This document shows positions 1 to 7,747 of a DNA stretch of 19,640 nt, piece by piece. A model generated the notes under the pieces. It did not search any database. It had not been told where the DNA came from and saw nothing but the letters and a program-made list of their open reading frames with translations. Both the position numbers and the translations under genes were made by a program. The DNA is taken from NCBI GenBank assembly GCA_964437185.1, contig CAYTFU010000013.1:1-19640 (forward strand), written 5' to 3'. Position 1 is the stretch's first letter, and each line of letters opens with the position of its first letter. The DNA comes from UBA10103 sp964437185. GTDB lineage: Bacteria; Patescibacteriota; Minisyncoccia; Phycocordibacterales; UBA2100.

Positions 1-45
1 TTAGAAGCCTCAGTGATTATCTCGATGCCGCCCGATTTGACATAA
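1..45 (+). CDS. 3' end of an unidentified upstream gene (partial)
   Basis: The first frame from base 1 is open for 14 codons (LEASVIISMPPDLT) and ends in TAA at 43-45, 12 nt before the next ATG. The composition looks like a normal protein tail, and same-strand genes in this window are packed this closely. The gene begins outside the window, so no function can be given. Fourteen codons can be open by chance, which is why confidence is low. Confidence 0.35.
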   Translation, partial: LEASVIISMPPDLT

Positions 46-57
46 TTTTAATGTTCT

Positions 58-399
58 ATGGCATCTAACGGGGTGGACTTATCTCAGAAACGCTGTGTGG
101 CATGTGAGGGCGACGCTAAGCCCCTCACGGAAATGGAAGCGACCGCAATGCTAGGGCATATAGCGGGTTGGTCGCTATCATCGGACACAAAAAAGATATC
201 GAAACAGTTTAAGTTTGATAATTACGTGAAGGGTATGGAATTCGCAAATCAAATAACTCCCATCGCGGAATCGGAAGGCCACCATCCCGATCTCTCGATT
301 GGATGGGGAAGAGTGGTCGTAGAGCTCACCACGCATGCGATCAAGGGTCTTTCCGAAAACGATTTTATTCTGGCAGCGAAGATTGACAAAATCGCGTGA
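58..399 (+). CDS. Pterin-4a-carbinolamine dehydratase family protein
   Basis: A 113-residue protein of the PCD/DCoH family, which dehydrates 4a-hydroxytetrahydropterin during recycling of the pterin cofactor of aromatic amino acid hydroxylases. The family signature is visible: adjacent H75 and H76 in EGHHPD, then W83, a third histidine H93 in LTTHAIKGLS, and D102 in ENDF. The length matches the family with a short N-terminal extension holding C13 and C16. No hydroxylase gene lies in the window, and PCD-like proteins are found in many bacteria without an obvious partner, so the cellular role is uncertain. The ATG at 58 has no clear Shine-Dalgarno sequence; an extended -10-like TGACATAAT lies at 38-46, 11 nt upstream. 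Its TGA stop (397-399) is also the TGn of the probable pilM promoter. Confidence 0.88.
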   Translation: MASNGVDLSQKRCVACEGDAKPLTEMEATAMLGHIAGWSLSSDTKKISKQFKFDNYVKGMEFANQITPIAESEGHHPDLSIGWGRVVVELTTHAIKGLSENDFILAAKIDKIA

Positions 400-405
400 T
401 ACAAT
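397..405 (+). promoter_or_regulatory. Probable extended -10 promoter for pilM, leaderless
   Basis: TGATACAAT (TGn + TACAAT) ends at 405, and the pilM ATG starts at 412 after exactly 6 nt. A -10 element normally sets the start point about 7 nt downstream, here the A of the ATG, so the mRNA would have no 5' leader. A TTGACA at 383-388 is only 11 nt from the hexamer, too close for a standard -35, so the TG extension probably compensates. Confidence 0.6.
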
Positions 406-411
406 TGCAAA

Positions 412-1560
412 ATGGCGTTTTCTATCGGAGATGTTCTCAAAAACATCGCCTCTCTCGGAAAAGGCTCCGAGCGGAGTGTGCTCGGCATTGATATTGGTGC
501 GTCGAGCGCGAAGATAGTCCAATTGCGCGCGTCGAGAGGCGTCGCGATACTCGAAACGTATGGCGAAATTGCGCTCGGCCCTTTCGGTCAGCAGCCAATC
601 GGTAAGGCGGTCAAGCTTCCGTCAGAAAAAATCGCCGAAGCGCTCACGGACGTGATGACGGAGGCAAACGTGACGTCGCGCGCGGGCGGCCTCTCTATTC
701 CGTTTGCATCGAGCCTCGTCTCGGTCCTCAATTTGCCAAACGTTGATCATGAACAGCTCAAACGAATTATCCCGATTGAAGCACGTAAGTACATACCACT
801 GCCGATTGATGAGGTGAAGCTCGATTGGTTTGTGATTCCCAAAGAAGAAGGAGAGCAGAGCGCGTTTGATCGCGTCGAGAAGGGGATGGCGCCGCAAGTC
901 AAGGGACAGGAAGTGTTGCTCGTCGCAATTCACAACAACGTGTTGCAGGGTTATCAAGAAATTGCAGCGAGTACCGGCCTCGAAGTACATTTTTATGAGA
1001 TCGAAATCTTCAGTACGGCGCGTTCGTCCGTGGGTCACGGTATCGCCCCCGTACTGATTGTCGATCTTGGCGCTGCGACGACGAAAATGTACATCGTAGA
1101 GCGGGGGATCGTGCGACTCTCGCATCTCATGAGCGTCGGCGGCCAGCACATGACAGAAAACCTCGCGCGTTCCATGGGGTGGGATTTTGAGAAAGCGGAG
1201 CGGATAAAACGCGAGACAGGCCTCTCACATTCGAGTGCATATAGCCCTGATGAGAATGATCGCATCCGAGCGGCGCTGTTATCAACACTAACGCGTGTGT
1301 TTTCTGAAGTGAATCGAGTACTATTGAGTTACGGGCAGCGGTACAACAAAAATGTGCCGCACGTAATCCTTGCTGGTGGCGGTGCGTCACTCCCGGGCAT
1401 CAGTGAGGCCGCCCACAGTTCGCTCTCAGTGGAGGTTGAGATTGCAAATCCATTCGCGCATACGGAGTCGCCTGCGTTTCTCGCGAAAGTCCTCCGAGAC
1501 ATTGGACCCGGTTTTGCAGTTGCTGTCGGGATTGCCCTACGAGAGCTCAAGAGTACGTAA
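412..1560 (+). CDS. pilM: Type IV pilus assembly protein PilM (actin-like ATPase)
   Basis: A 382-residue cytoplasmic protein of the PilM/FtsA-like fold. It binds the N-terminus of PilN and links the inner-membrane alignment complex to the pilus motors. The actin-fold nucleotide motifs are in order: phosphate-1 loop GIDIGASS at about 25-32, phosphate-2 loop VDLGAATTK at about 217-225, and the adenosine motif LAGGGASLPG at about 320-329. SIPFASSLVSVLNLP near 95-109 and the IPIEARKYIP region near 120-129 are typical of PilM proteins. It heads the pilus operon, and pilN follows 4 nt after the stop. No Shine-Dalgarno sequence precedes the ATG, in agreement with the -10 hexamer 6 nt upstream. Length is normal for the family. 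Confidence 0.95.
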   Translation: MAFSIGDVLKNIASLGKGSERSVLGIDIGASSAKIVQLRASRGVAILETYGEIALGPFGQQPIGKAVKLPSEKIAEALTDVMTEANVTSRAGGLSIPFASSLVSVLNLPNVDHEQLKRIIPIEARKYIPLPIDEVKLDWFVIPKEEGEQSAFDRVEKGMAPQVKGQEVLLVAIHNNVLQGYQEIAASTGLEVHFYEIEIFSTARSSVGHGIAPVLIVDLGAATTKMYIVERGIVRLSHLMSVGGQHMTENLARSMGWDFEKAERIKRETGLSHSSAYSPDENDRIRAALLSTLTRVFSEVNRVLLSYGQRYNKNVPHVILAGGGASLPGISEAAHSSLSVEVEIANPFAHTESPAFLAKVLRDIGPGFAVAVGIALRELKST

Positions 1561-1564
1561 TTTT

Positions 1565-2260
1565 ATGGTAGAAACACATACGCCCCCTTCGTTCATTCCG
1601 CAAGATACCGGCTCTCTGTATGCAAGCCGACGGAAAGAGGGCGGAGGGCTCGGCGAACTTCTCGTATTGAGTGCGATCGTGCTCTTCGTGGCATCACTCG
1701 CGCTCGGTGGCGGCGTATTTTTATACGATCAGTATCTTCTTCAGGAGAGCGCACGGAAGGAAGCGATGATAAAAAAGAACGAAGAATCTTTTCAGCCAGC
1801 CCTCATACGCGAAATCACGCGTCTCGATGAGCGCATCAAATCTTCCGAGCGGATTTTGTCGACTCACGTTGCTCCCACAGCGATTTTTGCCGCGCTGCAG
1901 CAGACGACCCTTCAGACGATCTCATTCCGTACGCTCAACCTTGAGATCACGGACACGCAGCACATCTCCATGCAAATGGCTGGCGTTGCGCAGAGCGTCA
2001 ATTCCATAGCGTTGCAGGCCGACACGTTTAGCAAGACCGGCGTCATCAACAGTCCGATATTCTCCGGTATCACCAGAGACAAAGGTGGCGTCAATTTTAA
2101 ACTCGCGGCGACCGTGAATCCTTCGTTTATCAACTACCAGAATCTCGTCGGCAAAGCGGCTGCTCAAACAGTTCAGCCGGTTCAAGCGGTACCGGAAACG
2201 CCCGCGACTCCATTTACAAGCCCTGGCGCTTCCTCGACAAGCCCCGCGACTACGCAATAA
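1565..2260 (+). CDS. pilN: PilN-like pilus assembly membrane protein
   Basis: A 231-residue bitopic membrane protein. A short cytoplasmic N-terminus is followed by one transmembrane helix at about 30-53 (ELLVLSAIVLFVASLALGGG), a charged, probably coiled segment at about 60-95, an alpha/beta core, and a low-complexity Pro/Ala/Thr/Ser tail from about 200. Position between pilM and pilO and topology identify it as PilN; sequence similarity alone would be weak. PilN partners PilO in the membrane and docks PilM through its N-terminus, but the usual INLLP docking motif is not obvious, and SFIPQ at 9-13 may take its place. The frame stays open upstream into pilM, but the ATG at 1565, 4 nt after the pilM stop (TAA-TTTT-ATG), is the sensible start. 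Confidence 0.85.
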   Translation: MVETHTPPSFIPQDTGSLYASRRKEGGGLGELLVLSAIVLFVASLALGGGVFLYDQYLLQESARKEAMIKKNEESFQPALIREITRLDERIKSSERILSTHVAPTAIFAALQQTTLQTISFRTLNLEITDTQHISMQMAGVAQSVNSIALQADTFSKTGVINSPIFSGITRDKGGVNFKLAATVNPSFINYQNLVGKAAAQTVQPVQAVPETPATPFTSPGASSTSPATTQ

Positions 2261-2262
2261 TT

Positions 2263-2844
2263 ATGCAAACCATCATCGCTGTCGTCGGGCTCTTACTTTC
2301 AGGCGGCGTGTTCTTTTTCTACACCAAGCCAACGTACGACGCTTCGCTTTCCGTGAAGGCCGAGATTGCGCAGTACGATGAGGTGCTCGATAGGATCGCG
2401 GAATTTCGAAAATTGCGAGATGAATTGAGCTCGCGCTTCAACGCGTACACCGACGTTGATAAAGATCGTCTGAAAAAGATGCTTCCCGACCACGTCGATA
2501 ATGTGCGATTGATACTCGACCTTGATAACCTCGCGGCGCGCCACGGGATCGCGCTTCAAAATGTGGACGTGACGAGCTCCGCGAGTAGAGCTGCCGAAAA
2601 ACAAGCGGTCGCCATAGAAATCGGCTCGTCGGATCAAAAGTACGATTCGCTTACGTTTGCTTTTGGTACGACGGCAACGTACCCGACGTTCGTGGCGTTT
2701 CTGCATGATTTGGAATCAAGCCTTCGCATTGTCGATCTCACGTCGCTCACTATGGATCCTGCCGGCGAGAGCGTTTTCGGTCCGCAGGGGATTGAGCCAA
2801 AGTACTCATTCAAGGTCGTACTCCGCACGTATTGGCTCAAGTAA
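2263..2844 (+). CDS. pilO: PilO-like pilus assembly membrane protein
   Basis: A 193-residue protein with an N-terminal membrane anchor at about 3-20, a coiled-coil-like segment at about 30-62 (EIAQYDEVLDRIAEFRKLRD), and a C-terminal ferredoxin-like domain ending in a beta-strand (YSFKVVLRTYWLK). This is the architecture of PilO, the PilN partner that sets the periplasm-side spacing of the pilus machine. The ATG lies 2 nt after the pilN stop (TAA-TT-ATG) with no Shine-Dalgarno sequence, so translation probably depends on ribosomes finishing pilN. The N-terminus is short, with almost no cytoplasmic part before the helix. Confidence 0.85.
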   Translation: MQTIIAVVGLLLSGGVFFFYTKPTYDASLSVKAEIAQYDEVLDRIAEFRKLRDELSSRFNAYTDVDKDRLKKMLPDHVDNVRLILDLDNLAARHGIALQNVDVTSSASRAAEKQAVAIEIGSSDQKYDSLTFAFGTTATYPTFVAFLHDLESSLRIVDLTSLTMDPAGESVFGPQGIEPKYSFKVVLRTYWLK

Positions 2845-2853
2845 TTATATTTT

Positions 2854-3204
2854 ATGACACGAGCATTCGGCAGCCACAAACTCATTTTATTCGGCATCAT
2901 TTTTTTGATTGCGGGGGTTGTGTGGTTCGCATTGTCTGCGGAACCTCCCGCTCCAAACCTCGTGAATACGCCCTCCGGTAGCTCGGCGGTATTGCGGCAG
3001 GATCTCGTGAATACGCTCCTCACGTTCCGTACGGTCGAATTGAATCCAAAAATCCTGAGCGAGCCAGCATTCTTGAGTCTTCGCGATTTTTCAACAGAAA
3101 TAATTGCCGAACCAATCGGGCGGTTAAACCCGTTTGCTCCACTTCCCGCTTTGCGCGGTGCGGCAACGACCACAAAGAGCGCAGACATTTTCCTTGCGAG
3201 GTAG
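2854..3204 (+). CDS. Small single-pass membrane protein in the pilP position
   Basis: A 116-residue protein with one N-terminal hydrophobic helix at about 9-28 (KLILFGIIFLIAGVVWFALS), no lipobox cysteine, and a short extracytoplasmic part with GRLNPFAPL near 89-97. The GRxNPF patch recalls the start of PilP proteins, and the gene sits where pilP would follow pilO. However, PilP is normally a lipoprotein that contacts the secretin, and neither the lipobox nor a secretin gene is present. It is best called a PilP-like or lineage-specific pilus subunit. The ATG is 9 nt after the pilO stop across an A/T-only linker. Confidence 0.75.
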   Translation: MTRAFGSHKLILFGIIFLIAGVVWFALSAEPPAPNLVNTPSGSSAVLRQDLVNTLLTFRTVELNPKILSEPAFLSLRDFSTEIIAEPIGRLNPFAPLPALRGAATTTKSADIFLAR

Positions 3205-3210
3205 TGTCGT

Positions 3211-4938
3211 ATGCCTACGATTGCACCGGCGTCGGTAACTGCGCAAAGCGCCACGGATGAATCCGTAGTTGAGGCGCGTGCGCTCGGCGAGACGAAGATC
3301 CCGTACGATGTACTTCGATACGTTCCCGAAGAATCCGCAACTCACTACCAGCTCGTGCCCATTGCGGTACGTGAAGGCGTTCTCGAAGTGGGAATGGTTG
3401 ACCCCGAGAATCTCGACGGGATTGATGCAATCAATTTCATCACGCGAGCCTCGGGGATGCCGTTCAAAATATTTCGGATAACTAAGCAGGATCTCGACCG
3501 CATACTCGCCATGTATCGCGGGCTCGGTGGGGAAGTGGAGCGGGCGGTCACCGACCTGCAGTCGGAGCAATCTGCAAACGTGGTAAAGGAAGAAGGGGAA
3601 ACCGCCGGTCTCGACATCGAGGATCCTTCGATAGGAAGAGCGGGCATGAAGGCCCAGAAGATTCAGGAGGATGCGCCCACCATCAAGATCGTGTCGACGA
3701 TTCTCCGGTACGCGGTCGATGGTAACGCGTCTGATATTCATATCGAACCTCAGCCGAGCGGCGTGCGGGTCCGGTATCGCGTCGACGGCGATCTCCATAC
3801 GAGCGTCGTGCTCCCGCTCAACACGCACCGCGCGCTCGTCGCCCGCGTGAAAGTGTTGGCAAGCATTCGGCTCGATGAAATGCGAAAACCGCAAGACGGA
3901 CGATTCTCCGCAAAAATCGACAACAGGCAAATCGACTTCCGCGTCTCCACATTTCCGTCATTCAATGGTGAGAAGGTCGTGATCCGTATTCTTGATCGCG
4001 AACAGGGTTTTATTCCGCTCGACAAAATCGACCTCTCTCCCCGTAATCTCGATCTCATACGTCGTGCCGCGAAGCGTCCGCACGGACTCATTCTGATTTC
4101 AGGTCCTACGGGTTCGGGTAAATCGACAACGCTGTACTCGATGCTTTCGGAGATAGACCGAGAGCACAAAAACGTTTTGTCACTTGAGGATCCGATCGAG
4201 TATTATGTCGACGGCGTTATTCAATCGCAGGTGCGTCCCGAAATCGGTTATACGTTTGCGACGGGGTTGCGCACGACGCTCCGCCAGGACCCAGACGTGA
4301 TTATGGTCGGTGAAATCCGCGATGGCGAAACGGCCAAGCTCGCGATTCAGGCGGCGCTTACGGGCCATCTCGTGCTCTCCACGATTCACACCAATGACGC
4401 GGTCGGCGTGATTCCGCGTCTCATCGACATGGGAGTCGACCCGTACCTCATCCCCCCCGTCCTCATTATCTCGGTCGCTCAACGCCTCACCAAGCGCTTC
4501 TGCCCCGACGCAGCGAGTCCTGTTCCTGTGAGCCCAGCGATTCGAAAGAGCTTTGAGACACAAATGCAAACGCTTCCAGAAAAGTATCGTTTTAAGATTC
4601 CCGATCAAGCGTATGAGCCGATGCGCACTCCGACCTGCCCCACCGGCCTCAAGGGCCGTATGGCCGTCTTTGAAGTGCTTGAAATGTCATCCGAACTCGA
4701 AAAGGTTATTCTCGAAAGCCCCGTAGATTCTAAGCTCTGGCAGGTGGCGCGATCGCAGGGCATGCTCACGATGCAGGAGGATGCTATGATAAAGGCGTTC
4801 GACAAGAAGATTCCGTTTTCCGAGGTCAATACTCTCAGTTCTCTCATGCTTACGGCAGAGCAGGAGGATGCGCTGACAGAAAAGGATGCGGCGTCGAGCG
4901 AGGTTTCGGCCACAATTATTCCTGAAACACAGTCATAA
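3211..4938 (+). CDS. pilB: Type IV pilus extension ATPase PilB
   Basis: A 575-residue GspE/PilB secretion ATPase that would power pilin polymerisation on the cytoplasmic side of PilC. An N-terminal MshEN/T2SSE_N-type domain spans about 30-105, and the ATPase begins near 155. Visible motifs: Walker A GPTGSGKS at 298-305, Asp box LEDPIE at 325-330, Walker B VIMVGEIRD at about 363-371 with E368, and His box LSTIHTND at about 389-396. The family's zinc tetracysteine is incomplete: FCPDAA (C431) and TPTCPTGLKGR (C476) each keep only one cysteine of the usual CxxC. The ATG lies 6 nt after the preceding stop, and GAGGTAG overlapping that stop is the nearest thing to a Shine-Dalgarno sequence in the operon. 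Confidence 0.96.
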   Translation: MPTIAPASVTAQSATDESVVEARALGETKIPYDVLRYVPEESATHYQLVPIAVREGVLEVGMVDPENLDGIDAINFITRASGMPFKIFRITKQDLDRILAMYRGLGGEVERAVTDLQSEQSANVVKEEGETAGLDIEDPSIGRAGMKAQKIQEDAPTIKIVSTILRYAVDGNASDIHIEPQPSGVRVRYRVDGDLHTSVVLPLNTHRALVARVKVLASIRLDEMRKPQDGRFSAKIDNRQIDFRVSTFPSFNGEKVVIRILDREQGFIPLDKIDLSPRNLDLIRRAAKRPHGLILISGPTGSGKSTTLYSMLSEIDREHKNVLSLEDPIEYYVDGVIQSQVRPEIGYTFATGLRTTLRQDPDVIMVGEIRDGETAKLAIQAALTGHLVLSTIHTNDAVGVIPRLIDMGVDPYLIPPVLIISVAQRLTKRFCPDAASPVPVSPAIRKSFETQMQTLPEKYRFKIPDQAYEPMRTPTCPTGLKGRMAVFEVLEMSSELEKVILESPVDSKLWQVARSQGMLTMQEDAMIKAFDKKIPFSEVNTLSSLMLTAEQEDALTEKDAASSEVSATIIPETQS

Positions 4939-4939
4939 T

Positions 4940-5341
4940 ATGAAGGAGGCAAATACATCGAAGGGGGTGGTACTTCTCGTCGACGACGATAAGTTTTTGC
5001 TCGACATGTACGTAATGAAGTTTACCGCGATGGGGTACACGGCAAACGCGTGCCTTTCTGCCAAAGAGGCGCTCATACTGCTGCGAGGAGGTTTCAATCC
5101 CGATACCATACTCTTCGACATCACGATGCCCGAGCTTGATGGTTTTTCTTTTTTGAAGGCCATTTCCGAAGAACACTTGGCGCCTTCTGCCATAAAGATC
5201 GCGCTCACAAATCAAAACGACGATGCCGAGCGCATGAGGATCGCTGATCTTGGCGCGATGCGGTACATCGTGAAGGCAAACATGATTCCCTCCGAGGTTG
5301 TTAACACAATTACGGAAGAGCTTGCAAAGAGACGGGCGTAG
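4940..5341 (+). CDS. Single-domain response regulator (CheY/PilH-like receiver)
   Basis: A 133-residue stand-alone receiver with no output domain. The phosphorylation site is complete: acidic cluster VDDDK (D15, D16, D17), acceptor D60 in LFDITMPELDG, switch residue T90 in ALTNQ, and conserved K112 in YIVKAN. It presumably binds a partner protein when phosphorylated. Its place between pilB and pilT suggests control of pilus extension and retraction, as PilG/PilH do in other bacteria, but no histidine kinase lies in the window. An in-frame extension to 4886 would overlap pilB by 53 nt and adds only basic residues, so the ATG at 4940 (TAA-T-ATG junction) is preferred. A purine run AAGGAGG falls just inside the gene, where it cannot serve this start. 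Confidence 0.92.
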   Translation: MKEANTSKGVVLLVDDDKFLLDMYVMKFTAMGYTANACLSAKEALILLRGGFNPDTILFDITMPELDGFSFLKAISEEHLAPSAIKIALTNQNDDAERMRIADLGAMRYIVKANMIPSEVVNTITEELAKRRA

Positions 5342-5344
5342 AAC

Positions 5345-5353
5345 TGGTATCAT
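5345..5353 (+). promoter_or_regulatory. Probable extended -10 promoter for pilT-pilC, leaderless
   Basis: TGGTATCAT (TGn + TATCAT) lies in the 18-nt gap after the response regulator, and the pilT ATG follows after 6 nt. The same nine bases, with the same 6-nt spacing, precede ligA (11608-11616). It would let pilT and pilC be transcribed independently of the pilM-pilB part of the operon. Confidence 0.6.
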
Positions 5354-5359
5354 GGTGTC

Positions 5360-6424
5360 ATGAAGGACTACGAGTCGCTGTTTAAAAAGTACATCAATGT
5401 TCTCGTGCATGAGGGGGGGTCGGATTTGCACTTTTCTACCGGCACGCATCCGACTATCCGCGTGTCAGGGTCGCTTACTCCGATGCTCAAGGAGGATGTG
5501 CTTACCCCAGAGGACACCAAGGGGTTTCTAAAAACCATGATTACTCCCGAACAGGAGAAGGCGTTTTTGTCGCGTCTGGAGATTGATTTCGCCTACGAAA
5601 CATCCGACGATCAGCGGTTTCGTGGCAACGCCTTCTTTCAAAGAGGTTCTATTGGCATCGTGCTGCGTTTAATCCCAAAGAAAATCGCAACACTGACGGA
5701 GCTGAATCTTCCCGAGACGCTCCTTTCGTTTGCACGCAAGTCGCAAGGTTTTTTTCTTGTCGTCGGTCCGGTAGGGCAGGGTAAAACCACCACCCTCGCC
5801 TCAATGATAGAGCTCATAAATACTGAGCGCATGGAACACATCATCACCATTGAGGATCCGATCGAGTATGTGTTTGAGCCGAAGCAGTCGCTTGTCGACC
5901 AACGTGAAGTCGGGATAGACACGAAAGATTTTTCCTCAGCGCTCATTTCGGCATTTCGCGAAGACGTCGATGTGTTGCTTGTGGGGGAAATGCGTGGTCC
6001 TGAAACCATGGCTGCGGCGGTGACGGCGGCGGAGACGGGTCACTTGGTATTCTCGACGCTCCACACGAACAACGCCGCGCAGACGATCGACCGTATTATC
6101 GATACGTTTCCGGGAGGGCAGCAAGATCAGATCCGCGTCCAGCTTGCGTCGTCACTCGCGGGTATATTTTCGCAGCGGCTCATTCCCCGAATCTCGGGCG
6201 GCCTCATCCCCGCGTACGAGCTTCTCATCAATAACAAAGCCGTTGCAAACCTCATCCGCGAGAAGAGAACGCACGAAATCAATACCGTGATCGAGACGGG
6301 TTCGACCGAAGGAATGATCGACATGAATCGCTCGTTGGCGGAGTTGGTGGCCCGCGGAGAGATATCGCCCGAAAACGCCTACCAGTACTCGCTCAACCCC
6401 AACCTGTTGCAGAGGTTGCTCTAG
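5360..6424 (+). CDS. pilT: Pilus retraction ATPase PilT
   Basis: A 354-residue hexameric motor ATPase of the PilT/VirB11 family that would depolymerise the fibre. It has the PAS-like N-terminal domain (GGSDLHFSTGTHPTIRVSG near 19-37) and the RecA-like core with Walker A GPVGQGKT at 136-143, Asp box IEDPIEY, Walker B VDVLLVGEMRG, His box FSTLHTNNAAQTIDRIIDTFP, and the AIRNLIREGK equivalent VANLIREKRTHE near the end. Two departures from the textbook PilT are visible: the P-loop reads GPVGQGK instead of GPTGSGK, and the residue after GEMR is Gly rather than Asp. Length is standard. pilC follows after 3 nt. Confidence 0.95.
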   Translation: MKDYESLFKKYINVLVHEGGSDLHFSTGTHPTIRVSGSLTPMLKEDVLTPEDTKGFLKTMITPEQEKAFLSRLEIDFAYETSDDQRFRGNAFFQRGSIGIVLRLIPKKIATLTELNLPETLLSFARKSQGFFLVVGPVGQGKTTTLASMIELINTERMEHIITIEDPIEYVFEPKQSLVDQREVGIDTKDFSSALISAFREDVDVLLVGEMRGPETMAAAVTAAETGHLVFSTLHTNNAAQTIDRIIDTFPGGQQDQIRVQLASSLAGIFSQRLIPRISGGLIPAYELLINNKAVANLIREKRTHEINTVIETGSTEGMIDMNRSLAELVARGEISPENAYQYSLNPNLLQRLL

Positions 6425-6427
6425 CGC

Positions 6428-7636
6428 ATGGCGTTGTTTACCTACACGGCACTCGATGCCCAAGGAAACGAGCGGCACGGCACGATCGATGCGGTCAACA
6501 TGGACGTGGCGATTGCCGCTCTGCAGCGTCGCGGACTCATTATTTCGGGTATCGATCCGGCGCAGGGGCGCGCAGTGCTTTCCGCGAACCTTTCGTTTTT
6601 TGATCGCGTCACCAACGCCGATGTCGTGATGTTGAGTCGCCAGATCACGACGCTCTTTGAAGCTCAAGTTTCGGCGCTACGCGCATTTCGATTGCTCGCT
6701 GCAGAAGCGCGTACGGCGGCGCTTGCCGACGTGTTGACCGGCGTGGCCAACGATCTGCAAAGCGGGAATTCTATCGCGGCGGCACTCGGCAAGCATCCGC
6801 AGGCCTTTTCCGCATTTTACGTCAACATGGTTCGTGCGGGAGAGGAATCGGGCAAACTTGACGAGACGTTCGCCTTTTTGGCCGATTATCTTGATCGAAA
6901 TTACGAACTGAGCCAGAAGGCGCGCAACGCGCTTGTGTACCCGGCTTTTATCATGCTCACCTTCGTGGCGGTCATGGCGCTCATGATGACGCTCGTGATT
7001 CCAAATCTCGCCAACATGCTTACCGAAGTGGGTCAAGATCTCCCCATCTACACCACGATCGTTATCGGAATGTCGCAATTTTTCACAAAATACATCCTGC
7101 TTATCATGATTCTTCTCGGGATCGGGGTTGTGTTTTTGGTCCGTTTTTCTCAGACGGCTCGGGGACGCGAAGTTTTGTCGCGCGCGCGCCTGGAAGCTCC
7201 TGCAATTGGCAATATCTATCAGAAAATCTTCTTGTCTCGCATCGCAGACAACCTCTCGACCATGCTCAAAAGCGGTATTCAAGTTCTCCGCGGGCTCGAA
7301 ATAACAGAATCCGTGGTCGGAGACGCCGTATATGAGAAGGTTATCTCCAGCGCCGCAGCTGACGTGAAGGGAGGGTTGCCACTTTCGGAGGCACTCCGAA
7401 AGCACCCCGAAATACCTGGCATCGTAGTGGCGATGATCAAAATCGGTGAAGAAACGGGGAATATGGGTAAGATTTTGGAGACCATGGCTCGTTTCTATCG
7501 TAGAGAAGTGAGTAACGCCGTCGACACGCTTGTGGGCCTCATCGAACCTTTGATGATCGTCATGCTCGCCGCTGGCGTGGCGGTCCTCCTCGCAGCGGTA
7601 CTGCTCCCGATTTACAACATTGCGTCAAGCTTCTAA
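6428..7636 (+). CDS. pilC: Type IV pilus inner-membrane platform protein PilC
   Basis: A 402-residue polytopic GspF/PilC protein, the membrane platform on which PilB and PilT act. Two T2SSF domains are visible, each with its signature (RAGEESGKLDE near 137-147 and KIGEETGNMGK near 338-348), and hydrophobic helices lie at about 171-192, 222-240 and 374-398. The N-terminus (MALFTYTALDAQGNERHGTIDA) is typical of the family. The start lies 3 nt after the pilT stop (TAG-CGC-ATG) and has no Shine-Dalgarno sequence at normal distance, so it is probably translationally coupled. It is the last gene of the motor operon; I see no clear terminator after it. Confidence 0.96.
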   Translation: MALFTYTALDAQGNERHGTIDAVNMDVAIAALQRRGLIISGIDPAQGRAVLSANLSFFDRVTNADVVMLSRQITTLFEAQVSALRAFRLLAAEARTAALADVLTGVANDLQSGNSIAAALGKHPQAFSAFYVNMVRAGEESGKLDETFAFLADYLDRNYELSQKARNALVYPAFIMLTFVAVMALMMTLVIPNLANMLTEVGQDLPIYTTIVIGMSQFFTKYILLIMILLGIGVVFLVRFSQTARGREVLSRARLEAPAIGNIYQKIFLSRIADNLSTMLKSGIQVLRGLEITESVVGDAVYEKVISSAAADVKGGLPLSEALRKHPEIPGIVVAMIKIGEETGNMGKILETMARFYRREVSNAVDTLVGLIEPLMIVMLAAGVAVLLAAVLLPIYNIASSF

Positions 7637-7667
7637 GATCAAAACCGCTCGATGGCTTAAAAACTGG

Positions 7668-7676
7668 TTATCCACA
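7668..7676 (+). promoter_or_regulatory. Single perfect DnaA-box match (TTATCCACA)
   Basis: TTATCCACA matches the strongest DnaA-box consensus exactly and lies in the 111-nt gap between pilC and the pilin gene, about 30 nt upstream of the candidate pilin -10. One box is not an origin. It might be a DnaA-dependent transcriptional site or chance. Confidence 0.3.
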
Positions 7677-7705
7677 GACCTATAAAGCGCAGGAACGGAG
7701 GGGGG

Positions 7706-7713
7706 TATACAAT
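7706..7713 (+). promoter_or_regulatory. Candidate -10 for the pilin gene, with a leader
   Basis: TATACAAT contains TACAAT at 7708-7713. With the 6-nt spacing seen elsewhere in the window the transcript would start at A7720, giving a 28-nt leader before the ATG at 7748. The leader carries a perfect tandem heptamer, GGCTAAT twice, at 7732-7745. The pilin would then be an exception to the leaderless rule. No -35 was recognised. Confidence 0.4.
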
Positions 7714-7747
7714 TACTGCATATTATTGACGGGCTAATGGCTAATAC

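Noticed and set aside
1370..1564. PilN extended upstream into pilM
   Set aside because: The extension overlaps conserved pilM coding sequence in another frame and is rich in Arg and Ser, as expected of an out-of-frame read.
2634..3930. Long minus-strand frames opposite pilO, the pilP-position gene and pilB (also opposite pilC at 6677-7405 and ligA at 12954-13634)
   Set aside because: Each lies opposite a well-supported gene with family motifs, has Arg/Cys/Ser-rich composition and shows no recognisable domain. They are antisense shadows.
4943..4949. AAGGAGG as a Shine-Dalgarno sequence
   Set aside because: It falls inside the response regulator gene just after its ATG, and the next in-frame start (GTG at 4967) is 17 nt away and would remove the first residues before the receiver. 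It is probably just Lys-Glu codons.
7637..7747. Replication origin at the DnaA box
   Set aside because: There is only one box, with no AT-rich unwinding region or dnaA/dnaN gene nearby. Recorded only as a possible regulatory site.
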